NCBI GenBank assembly: GCA_028717985.1
Contig: JAQUMS010000056.1
Location: 1 to 7,079, forward strand
Length of the DNA stretch: 7,079 nucleotides
Reading direction: 5' to 3'
From: Candidatus Omnitrophota bacterium
GTDB lineage: Bacteria > Omnitrophota > Gorgyraeia > Gygaellales > Profunditerraquicolaceae
Under the pieces are notes generated by a model. It ran no database searches. It saw only the letters and a list, made by a program, of their open reading frames with translations, and was not told where the DNA came from. Every line of letters begins with the position of its first letter. Positions within the stretch are counted from its first letter, which is position 1. The position numbers were made by a program, and so were the translations under genes. Of this stretch, positions 1-6,612 are shown piece by piece.

Positions 1-1822
1 CTATTTTGCCCAAATCATGCAGAATTGCCGACTGGCGGATCAATTCAACCTCGTCTTTGGGAATATGCAGAGCGTTTGCCAGCTCCGTCGCGTAATGAAC
101 CGTGCGTTCAACATGTTCTCCCGTGCAATGATCTTTTAATTCTATAGTTTTCGCGAACGCGAACACCGCTTCAACCGAATTTTGATTCGCCTGCCTGCTG
201 ATCTTATCGATTTTATCCTTGAGCTTTCTAATATCGTCGCGTTCCTCTCTTTTTTTATTCGGCGATACCGACTTAACACTGGCAATATCCAGAGAAGAAT
301 AAACTCTATTGCCTCCCGATTCTTTGGCTTTATTAAGGATATGTTCTCCTATCCCCACCAGATCCATACCTTTCAAAGCTTTATCCTCCGGATACGACGC
401 TACGGCAATACTCAGTTTAAGCTTAACAATATGCTTTTTATTCCCGAAATTATACAGGCTTATCGCGTCCAAAATCCGCTGTGCAAGAATAACCGCTTTT
501 TGACGGTCAGTGCCGGGAGAAATAATAAGAAACTCCTCCCCTCCCGAACGGATAACAATATCATACGGACGGACCATACGCTTCAAATGTTTTCCAAACT
601 GTGCAAGGACAACATCGCCGAACTTATGGCCATATACATCATTAATGGATTTGAAATAATCGAGATCGATGGAAATCGCAGAAAGAGAGTGAGCGTAACG
701 CTTGGCGCGGAAAAATTCCGCTTCAATGACATCAGCGATATACCGGTGATTATATAAACCGGTATGGGGATCACGCAAAGCGAGTTGTTTAAGGGTACGG
801 TTAGAAGCAAGTAATTTTCTGTTTAAAAGCTCCAGTTTTTTTTCAATCTGTTTATGCTTGCTGATATCCAAAATAGCCGCGACGCTCTTTTTGGTGCCCG
901 GGATCATGTCCACGGTCACGAATATATCCTTTATCTTACCAAAGCGATCCACAAACTGGGCTTCGTAATACCGGGGCGCGAGATTGGGGTCGATCCGCCT
1001 TAAACGGTGATATTCGCGCATCATCATCGTACATTCCTCCCCCGACACAAAATCAAAAAGGCTTTTCTTGCCCATAAGCTCGGCTTTAGAATATCCCGAC
1101 ATCTTTTCAAATTCCTTATTAGCGAGAGAAATCGTGGTGTTTTCTTCTAAAATAATCGTGGCAGTACAGGTAGTTTCAAAAATCGTCTGGTATTTATTTT
1201 CATTATCGCGTAAAAAATCTTCTGCCAGTTTACGTTCATTGACCTCAATCATTTCCCAGTTACCGTTACGCCTCGCGACGGCATACTGATGCTTACTTGC
1301 CACGTCCACACTATCAACAGGGCTGCACGTATCAAGAGAATACACACACATCGACAAAACCTTTTGAGTGCATAACACCTCGTTCAATTCTTCTTCATAA
1401 TCCATGAAATTCAACCAGTCTTTTTGGGTAATCCATGAAAGATCAAAGACAAGCCGAAGCCCGCTGAACCCGTTTTTCTGGCTTTGCTGCATTAACGCGA
1501 CAATCTCTTCTAATAAACGCCTCAGCCCGAATTGGCCGTTTTTAAAATAAAACCCCTCATAATCCGTGATTTCAATCTGTGACTTGTCGAAATATAAAGA
1601 CAAATCGGCAACGTTTTTTTCCAAAAGGGCTCTCGCTTCCGATGACGACATAAGTGGAGACGCAACCCAGAAACACTTTTCATTGTTTTCCAGCCCCGCC
1701 TTCACATAGGCAAGGACAATCTCGGTAAAATCTTCCTTTGACTGGTAAAAATAACAAAGATGAGTGCCCCATGAAATATCGCCGATAAATTCAAGTCCGG
1801 TTTTTCGGTGAGATTCCCCCAT
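1..1822 (-). CDS. MEDS-PAS-GGDEF-HD-GYP cyclic-di-GMP signalling protein, 3' end cut by window edge
   Basis: The reading frame is open from ATG at 1822 to base 1 (607 residues, no stop), so the C-terminus lies outside the window. Domains in order: MEDS (DcmR-type sensory) domain at about residues 10-175, recognised by WGTHLCYFYQSKEDF and YVKAGLENNE; PAS at about 207-320; a short coiled linker at 325-348; GGDEF at about 350-510; and the start of HD-GYP from about 548. The GGDEF domain looks active: D386/D388, N394-D395 and signature GGEEF at 427-431, with an RxxD inhibitory site (RPYD, 418-421) five residues before it. In HD-GYP, TGEH (H570) and the HD pair H602-D603 are present; the GYP loop is beyond the edge. 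By family knowledge GGDEF makes cyclic di-GMP and HD-GYP degrades it; the net activity is unknown. No membrane segment is seen, so it is probably cytosolic. It starts 10 bases after the EIIA stop with a weak GAGAG site, suggesting cotranscription with the ATPase genes. The MEDS ligand is unknown. Confidence 0.93.
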   Translation of the reverse strand, partial: MGESHRKTGLEFIGDISWGTHLCYFYQSKEDFTEIVLAYVKAGLENNEKCFWVASPLMSSSEARALLEKNVADLSLYFDKSQIEITDYEGFYFKNGQFGLRRLLEEIVALMQQSQKNGFSGLRLVFDLSWITQKDWLNFMDYEEELNEVLCTQKVLSMCVYSLDTCSPVDSVDVASKHQYAVARRNGNWEMIEVNERKLAEDFLRDNENKYQTIFETTCTATIILEENTTISLANKEFEKMSGYSKAELMGKKSLFDFVSGEECTMMMREYHRLRRIDPNLAPRYYEAQFVDRFGKIKDIFVTVDMIPGTKKSVAAILDISKHKQIEKKLELLNRKLLASNRTLKQLALRDPHTGLYNHRYIADVIEAEFFRAKRYAHSLSAISIDLDYFKSINDVYGHKFGDVVLAQFGKHLKRMVRPYDIVIRSGGEEFLIISPGTDRQKAVILAQRILDAISLYNFGNKKHIVKLKLSIAVASYPEDKALKGMDLVGIGEHILNKAKESGGNRVYSSLDIASVKSVSPNKKREERDDIRKLKDKIDKISRQANQNSVEAVFAFAKTIELKDHCTGEHVERTVHYATELANALHIPKDEVELIRQSAILHDLGKI

Positions 1823-1832
1823 ACAAGTTCTC

Positions 1833-2303
1833 TCAGGTTAACAAAGGTTGATAAAATGCATCTTCATAGCTCTTAAACAAAGCTATAACCTCTTCAGAAG
1901 TTGTAACCGCCTTCAGGCTATCGCGGAAAGACTGAGTCAGCGTCAACTTTGATAATTCGGAAAGGACACCCAAAGATTGCCTGATTTCCCGCGGATGAGC
2001 CCCCATAACAAATACAAAATTAACTTTTTGCCCGTCTATAGCGTTAAAATCAATACCCCGGACGGCGCGGCCAAAACCAATAACCAAATTTTTCACGGAG
2101 TTCGTCCGGGCATGGGGAATCGCGACGCCATAACCTATCCCCGTTGAATTAAGCTTCTCACGGGCTAAAACATCAAGAACAAATGTTTGCCTGTCAAGGA
2201 CCATTCCGTTTAAGCGTTCTGATATCTCACGGATCGCGCCTTCAACGGTTTCCGCTTTCAAATCCATAATACAGCATTCTTTTTTAAGATGATCGGAAAG
2301 CAT
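1833..2303 (-). CDS. PTS EIIA type-2 domain protein (fructose/PtsN-like)
   Basis: This 156-residue protein is a single EIIA-2 domain, the usual length for a stand-alone EIIA(Fru)/EIIA(Ntr). The start, with LSDHLKKECCIMDLKA, matches the usual family N-terminus, so ATG at 2303 is preferred over the internal Met13. The phosphorylation motif is GVAIPHAR with H64 as the expected phosphohistidine. The second helix-borne histidine, common in PtsN and EIIA(Mtl), seems to be replaced around S110 (RQSLGVLSEL). No EIIB, EIIC or HPr part is fused and no sugar permease is visible, so a regulatory rather than a transport role is more likely; that is inference. Its ATG overlaps the stop of the Usp gene by one base (TAATG), with a strong AAGGAG site upstream, so translation is probably coupled. 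The partner could be the ATPase or the signalling protein downstream; neither is shown. Confidence 0.92.
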   Translation of the reverse strand: MLSDHLKKECCIMDLKAETVEGAIREISERLNGMVLDRQTFVLDVLAREKLNSTGIGYGVAIPHARTNSVKNLVIGFGRAVRGIDFNAIDGQKVNFVFVMGAHPREIRQSLGVLSELSKLTLTQSFRDSLKAVTTSEEVIALFKSYEDAFYQPLLT

Positions 2304-2782
2304 TACTTCAACTCCTTAAAAATTTTTTCGATCATCTCGGCATTTTTAACTATAACAATAGGGCAATGCACTCCCCGCAGGATTTTTTCCCCTTCGTCGT
2401 AATATGTATCCACCCGGGACAACTTATGCCGGGGCTCCCCCATAACAAGCAAACCCGCCTGCAATTCTCCGGCTTTTCTGGTTATTTCTTCGTTGACCAC
2501 GCCCCGCAACACCTGTGTTTCAACTTGAACTTTTTTGCTTTCCGCCAGCGCTTTAATCCGGACCAAAAAAGTTTCCCCTTGTTCCACAAGATCACGTTCA
2601 TATTCCATCGCTTCGACTTCAACAAAAATCCTGCTTTTAAGAAGATCTTTCAACGTTTTTTCGTCCACGACATACACGACTGTAAGCCGGGAATTCAATA
2701 ATTTTGAAAGGTATATCGCGTATTTCGCCGTCATTAACGATTCAAGAGACCCTTCAACTGCTACAAGGATATTTTCAATCAC
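2303..2782 (-). CDS. Universal stress protein (UspA) family protein
   Basis: This 159-residue single Usp domain is of normal family length. The N-terminal strand and loop, ENILVAVEGSLES, matches the family's ILVAVDGS start, with Glu10 in place of the usual adenine-contacting Asp. The C-terminal strand HCPIVIVK (139-146) is typical. The ATP-binding loop, normally G-2X-G-9X-G-S/T, is altered: it reads MGEPRHK at 114-120, then G131-E132, so the second glycine and the final Ser/Thr are missing. ATP binding is therefore doubtful. The start is GTG at 2782, supported by an AAGGGAG site 7 bases upstream; the D-subunit stop lies 14 bases before. Usp domains are often found with ion transporters, where they are thought to regulate, and this one sits directly behind ATPase subunit D. 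The real ligand and partner are unknown. Confidence 0.92.
   Translation of the reverse strand: MIENILVAVEGSLESLMTAKYAIYLSKLLNSRLTVVYVVDEKTLKDLLKSRIFVEVEAMEYERDLVEQGETFLVRIKALAESKKVQVETQVLRGVVNEEITRKAGELQAGLLVMGEPRHKLSRVDTYYDEGEKILRGVHCPIVIVKNAEMIEKIFKELK
2311..2317 (-). promoter_or_regulatory. Ribosome binding site of the EIIA gene inside the Usp gene
   Basis: AAGGAGT on the minus strand lies in the last codons of the Usp gene, about 7-8 bases before ATG 2303. The Usp stop and the EIIA start share one base (TAATG). EIIA therefore has its own good site and can also be re-initiated after Usp. Confidence 0.75.
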
Positions 2783-2789
2783 GGTTCAA

Positions 2790-2796
2790 CTCCCTT
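2790..2796 (-). promoter_or_regulatory. Ribosome binding site deciding the GTG start of the Usp gene
   Basis: AAGGGAG on the minus strand directly follows the D-subunit stop and lies 7 bases before GTG 2782. No ATG fits the Usp N-terminus, so this site is what supports the GTG start. Confidence 0.75.
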
Positions 2797-3429
2797 TCAG
2801 TTTATCTTCTCACGGACCCGCATACGCTCTTTGATAATCTTCAGCATTCCAAACGCTTCACGGGATTCTTCATCTAAACGATCGCCTATATATTTAAAAG
2901 CGTCCTTAAAATACGGCAGATACACCTTTTCTAACGCGTTAACTTTCCTGACCGTCTTCTGAAGTTCTTTTGCCAGACGCAGCAGGGCTATCTTCTTCTC
3001 CGCTAATTGGGCTATCAGTTTGAGAATGCCTTCAAACGAAACAATCACTTCATCAACATGCAGGCTGACGTCAAACGAACTGTAATACGGAGGATAATGC
3101 CGCGTTATTAATTCAACCACCGGAATGGAAACGCCCATAATCCTTCGCTGTGACAATGAAATATCATTTTTTATGTTAATGGCGAAACTGAGGGCATCCA
3201 GCCTTTTCTGCCCCATGACCACCACGGCTTTACCCGAAACCACATATGCCTGCCGTAACGCTTTTTCCAGTTCTTCCTGGACCTGATCGGTAATCTGAAT
3301 AATAGACGAGAGCTCGCTCATGAGAATCCTGCGTTTCTCATCAAGCAATTGATAGCCCTCCTGGGTAAGCGCAAGAGATTTTTTAACGCGTAACAGATTT
3401 GTTTTAGTTGCGGCAATATTAACTTTCAT
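2797..3429 (-). CDS. atpD: V-type ATP synthase subunit D (central stalk)
   Basis: Subunit D forms the long coiled-coil shaft that turns inside the A3B3 head and links it to the membrane rotor. With the start at ATG 3429 the protein has 210 residues, the usual size. The N-terminal helix has the family pattern NIAATKTNLLRVKKSL followed by EGYQLLDEKRRIL. The middle has MGVSIPVVE. The C-terminal helix has NALEKVYLPYFKDAFKYI and the RLDEESREAFGMLKIIK region. A longer frame begins at 3486, but its extra residues do not look like the family, so 3429 is preferred. The start lies inside the B gene and overlaps its end by 11 bases; the ribosome site is poor (GCGG about 5 bases away), so translation probably depends on ribosomes finishing B. 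Archaeal/bacterial V-type naming is used; this is not the F-type atpD (beta). Confidence 0.95.
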   Translation of the reverse strand: MKVNIAATKTNLLRVKKSLALTQEGYQLLDEKRRILMSELSSIIQITDQVQEELEKALRQAYVVSGKAVVVMGQKRLDALSFAINIKNDISLSQRRIMGVSIPVVELITRHYPPYYSSFDVSLHVDEVIVSFEGILKLIAQLAEKKIALLRLAKELQKTVRKVNALEKVYLPYFKDAFKYIGDRLDEESREAFGMLKIIKERMRVREKIN

Positions 3430-4822
3430 TTTTCCGCGGTTTGTAGTATTTTTTAAGCATTTCTTCGCGTATTCTCGGAAGTTCATCCTTAGGAAGGATA
3501 GAAATAACTTCCCACCCTAAATCAAGCCCGTTTTCAAGCGAACGCCGCTCATAATGCCCCTGGTTCAAAAATCTTTTTTCGAATTCATCCCCGAATTTTA
3601 AAAACAAATGATCCAGCGGCGTCAATTCTTCTTCGCCTATGATAGAAGCCAACGCGCGGATATCTTTTACTTTCGCGTAACAGGCAAACAACTGAGACGC
3701 CAAAGCGGGATGATCTTCTCGTGTAAGCCCCTCACCTATATTGTCCTTCATAAGCCTGGATAATGACGGCAAGCCCGCGATAGGAGGATAAATCCCTCTT
3801 CCGAACAATTCGCGTTCAAGAACAATTTGTCCTTCCGTAATATATCCGGTTAAATCCGGGATAGGATGGGTAATATCATCATTAGGCATTGTTAAAATAG
3901 GCAGCTGGGTGATTGATCCTTTAACACCTTTTATCATACCCGCGCGCTCATATAACCCGGCCAGATCGCTATACAAATAACCCGGATAACCTTTTCGGGC
4001 GGGAATTTCACCGCGTATCGTGGAAACTTCGCGTAAGGCTTCGCAATAATTAGACATATCCGTCATAATAACAAGAACATGCATATTTTTTTTGAATGCG
4101 AGGTATTCGGCGCAACTCAGCGCGAGCCTGGGAGTAAGAGTTTTTTCAATGGAAGGGCTGTCTGCAAGACTCAAGAAAACCGTAACACGTTCCAATACAC
4201 CCGACTCCTCAAAACTGCGGATAAAAAATCTGGCAGTGTCGAACTTGACCCCCATAGCCACAAACATAACACAAAAACTTTCTCCTTTAACCCGGGCCTG
4301 GCGTGCTATCTGCGTTCCCAAAATATCATGAGGCAAACCACTGCCTGAAAATATAGGCAATTTCTGTCCGCGGACAAGGGTATTCATAACATCGATGGAA
4401 GAAATCCCGGTCTCAATGATATTCTCGGGATAATCTCTGGCCGTAGGATTAATTGCCAAACCGTTCACATTGACATATTCATCATAAAACGGCCTGGGCA
4501 TACCATCAATAGGATTACCGGTCCCGTCAAAAACCCTTCCTAATATATCTTCGGAGACTCCTACTAAAAGAGGTTTCTCCTTAAAACGGACCTTGGAATT
4601 TTTAAGAGACAGACCGCTGGTCCCTTTCAAGACCTCCACAACCGCGTATCCTTTTCCCGCTTCCAGGATTATTCCCAGGCGGGGGACGCCTTCGTCATCG
4701 ATTATTTCCACAAGTTCATTATAACCGACATTATGAACATTCCGGATAATAAAGATCGGTCCGACCAGTTCTTCCAATCCAACATAATCTCTTTGCGTAT
4801 ATTCTTTCATAAACCCGTCCAT
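3419..4822 (-). CDS. atpB: V-type ATP synthase subunit B (non-catalytic nucleotide-binding)
   Basis: Subunit B alternates with A in the A3B3 hexamer. At 467 residues it has the family's usual length. Landmarks: an N-terminal barrel with KEY and LEELVGPIF; GNPIDGMPRP (about 102-111); TGISSIDVMNTLVRGQKLP; and IFSGSGLPHD (157-166), the degenerate P-loop with no GKT, as expected for B. MTDMSNYCEALRE follows, then PSLSRLM with the likely arginine finger R356. The start is uncertain: ATG at 4828, 4822 or 4810 and TTG at 4837 are all in frame. ATG 4822 gives MDGFMKEY, which lines up with the remembered Thermus B start MDLLKKEY, and has GGGG 9 bases upstream. The gene follows A after about 31 bases and overlaps D. 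V-type naming is used; this is not F-type atpB (subunit a). Confidence 0.96.
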   Translation of the reverse strand: MDGFMKEYTQRDYVGLEELVGPIFIIRNVHNVGYNELVEIIDDEGVPRLGIILEAGKGYAVVEVLKGTSGLSLKNSKVRFKEKPLLVGVSEDILGRVFDGTGNPIDGMPRPFYDEYVNVNGLAINPTARDYPENIIETGISSIDVMNTLVRGQKLPIFSGSGLPHDILGTQIARQARVKGESFCVMFVAMGVKFDTARFFIRSFEESGVLERVTVFLSLADSPSIEKTLTPRLALSCAEYLAFKKNMHVLVIMTDMSNYCEALREVSTIRGEIPARKGYPGYLYSDLAGLYERAGMIKGVKGSITQLPILTMPNDDITHPIPDLTGYITEGQIVLERELFGRGIYPPIAGLPSLSRLMKDNIGEGLTREDHPALASQLFACYAKVKDIRALASIIGEEELTPLDHLFLKFGDEFEKRFLNQGHYERRSLENGLDLGWEVISILPKDELPRIREEMLKKYYKPRKNES

Positions 4823-4832
4823 GTACATAAAC

Positions 4833-4850
4833 CCCAAAAAAACTCTTGGG
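4833..4850 (-). other. Short inverted repeat in the A-B gene junction
   Basis: On the minus strand, CCCAA (4850-4846) and TTGGG (4837-4833) can pair across an 8-base, T-rich loop. This falls in the only real intergenic gap of the ATPase genes. It overlaps the GGGG that may serve as the ribosome site of subunit B. The stem is only 5 bp plus a possible U-G pair, so it may be chance. It is not a terminator, because the T run is in the loop and not after the stem. Confidence 0.3.
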
Positions 4851-4853
4851 AAT

Positions 4854-6611
4854 TTATAAATCTTCCGAATCCATTGCTTCCACTTTTTTCAACAGTTCTT
4901 CAAGCTTATTCAGTTCCTGCTCGGTATATTTCAAACGCATCCGCATAATATCCTGATACACCGGTTTTTCTTTAATCTCCGCTATCCGGAGCCCTTTTTT
5001 CAAAAGACGATCGCTTGTATGGTAAAACTGCAGAATTATTTTCAGCATCAGAAACTGTTTGCGTGCAGATGAATACGTGTCTACGGGATCAAACGCGAAC
5101 TGCTGTAAAAACGCGTTTTTAAATACCGAACATATTTCAAGAACCAGCCTCTGCCGTTGAGGCAAAACTTCCGGCCCGACGAGCTTGACCACCTGCTGAA
5201 GCCGCTGTTCCCTCTGAAGAAGATCCATAATATTATACCGCAATGAAAGCCATTCTTCGCTGATATTTTTATGCCACCATTCTTTAATATCCTCTATGTA
5301 TTCCGAATAACTATCGATCCAACTGATGGAAGGATAATGCCTGGCGTTTGCCAAATCACGGTCTAAGGCCCAAAAACACCGGATAAACCTTTTTGTGTGG
5401 GAAGTGACGGGTTCTGAAAAATCGCCGCCCGGAGGAGAAACTGACGCGATAATTGAAATAGATCCCGCAGAACCGTTCAAGGTGGTAATCTTTCCCGCTC
5501 TTTCATAAAATTCCGCGAGACGCGAGGCCAGATAGGCAGGAAACCCTTCTTCAAGAGGCATCTCTTCCAGCCGCCCGGAAAGTTCACGCAATGCCTCTGC
5601 CCATCTGGACGTGGAATCCGCCATCAAAGCGACATTATACCCCATATCGCGGTAATATTCCGCCATCGTAATTCCCGTATAAATACTGGCTTCGCGCGCT
5701 GCCACAGGCATGTTTGAAGTATTCGCGATAAAAATCGTCCTTTCAAATAAAGGACGCTGGGTTCTCGGATCGATAAGTTTCGGGAAAGTGAGCAATATAT
5801 CTGTCATTTCATTGCCGCGTTCACCGCATCCGACAAAAATAACTATTTCGGCGTCACTCCATTTCGCGAGTTGATGCTGAATAACGGTTTTCCCTGTCCC
5901 AAAACCTCCAGGGACAGCGACGCACCCCCCTTTGGCAACGGGAAAAAGAGTATCAATAACCCTCTGCCCCGTAATCAACGGTTCGCCTATGGGCAATTTT
6001 TCTTTATAGGGCCTGGGTTTACGCACCGGCCAGCGCTGACACATCGTGATTTCCTGGGAGACCCCGTCCTCTTTTTCCACAACAGCAATCTTTTCATCAA
6101 CAGTATAGTCGCCCTGAGGAATAATCCATTTCAACTGCCCTTTGATTCCGGGCGGGCACATGATTCTATGTTTAACCAAGGGTGTTTCCTGGACTTCTCC
6201 CAGGACATCGCCCTCATTAATCGTATGGCCACAATCAATGACGGGAATAAAACGCCATTTTCTGTCTCTTCTTAAAGCATTAACATGTACCCCTCTGTTA
6301 ATATATACGCCCTCTTTTTCCTTTAAAACACTTAAAGGCCTTTGAATACCATCATAAATCTCACCGACTAATCCCGGGCCCAATTCGACATACAACGGAT
6401 AACCTTGAGTATACACAACATCGCCTGCCTTCAAAGAAGTTGTATCTTCATACACCTGGACATACGCCCTGTCTTTGATCAACCGGACGACCTCGCCCAC
6501 AAGATGGAATTCTCCGACCTCCACCATATCAAGCATCCGGAGGAAAGAAACTTCTTCAATTTCCACAACCGGACCCACAACCCTATAGACTTTCCCCGCG
6601 ACCTTCTGCAT
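4854..6611 (-). CDS. atpA: V-type ATP synthase catalytic subunit A
   Basis: This is the ATP-hydrolysing or ATP-making subunit of the rotary ATPase (EC 7.1.2.2 if it is a proton pump). It has 585 residues, normal for the family. Domains in order: an N-terminal barrel (about 1-70); the bulge or non-homologous region typical of V-type A (about 110-190, with QETPLVKHRIMCPPG); and the P-loop domain with Walker A GGFGTGKT (235-242, K241). Next come GCGERGNEM (E264 the expected catalytic Glu, R265), Walker B around VALMADSTSRW (D332), MPLEEGFPAYL (351-361) and VSPPGGDFSEPV (391-402), then a helical C-terminal domain. The insert region separates it from F-type alpha and beta. The start is firm: ATG 6611 follows the E stop by one base and has AAGGAGG 9 bases upstream. 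All catalytic residues are intact, so it should be functional. Confidence 0.98.
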   Translation of the reverse strand: MQKVAGKVYRVVGPVVEIEEVSFLRMLDMVEVGEFHLVGEVVRLIKDRAYVQVYEDTTSLKAGDVVYTQGYPLYVELGPGLVGEIYDGIQRPLSVLKEKEGVYINRGVHVNALRRDRKWRFIPVIDCGHTINEGDVLGEVQETPLVKHRIMCPPGIKGQLKWIIPQGDYTVDEKIAVVEKEDGVSQEITMCQRWPVRKPRPYKEKLPIGEPLITGQRVIDTLFPVAKGGCVAVPGGFGTGKTVIQHQLAKWSDAEIVIFVGCGERGNEMTDILLTFPKLIDPRTQRPLFERTIFIANTSNMPVAAREASIYTGITMAEYYRDMGYNVALMADSTSRWAEALRELSGRLEEMPLEEGFPAYLASRLAEFYERAGKITTLNGSAGSISIIASVSPPGGDFSEPVTSHTKRFIRCFWALDRDLANARHYPSISWIDSYSEYIEDIKEWWHKNISEEWLSLRYNIMDLLQREQRLQQVVKLVGPEVLPQRQRLVLEICSVFKNAFLQQFAFDPVDTYSSARKQFLMLKIILQFYHTSDRLLKKGLRIAEIKEKPVYQDIMRMRLKYTEQELNKLEELLKKVEAMDSEDL

Positions 6612-6612
6612 C

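Noticed and set aside
182..757. A 191-codon open frame on the plus strand.
   Set aside because: It lies wholly opposite the GGDEF and HD-GYP coding region, whose translation has clear motifs; its own product shows no recognisable domain.
1068..1289. A 73-codon plus-strand frame.
   Set aside because: It is antisense to the PAS-containing part of the signalling gene and has no family pattern.
2366..2834. Two overlapping plus-strand frames of 99-111 codons.
   Set aside because: Both are antisense to the Usp gene and the end of subunit D, and their products resemble no known protein.
3430..3486. An N-terminal extension of subunit D to an earlier ATG at 3486.
   Set aside because: The extra 19 residues lie entirely inside the B gene and do not match D subunits, which start close to the helix beginning at 3429.
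4079..4348. Two plus-strand frames of about 80-90 codons.
   Set aside because: They are opposite the conserved centre of subunit B and are chance frames.
4829..4853. A rho-independent terminator between subunits A and B.
   Set aside because: The T run is inside the loop, the stem has only 5 pairs, and the flanking genes are subunits of one complex.
5871..6345. Plus-strand frames of 67 and 134 codons.
   Set aside because: They are antisense to the P-loop and bulge regions of subunit A, which is plainly the real gene.
4854..6611. F-type ATP synthase alpha or beta subunit.
   Set aside because: The protein has the V-type bulge region and is 585 residues long, with E and D type partners; F-type subunits are shorter and lack the insert.
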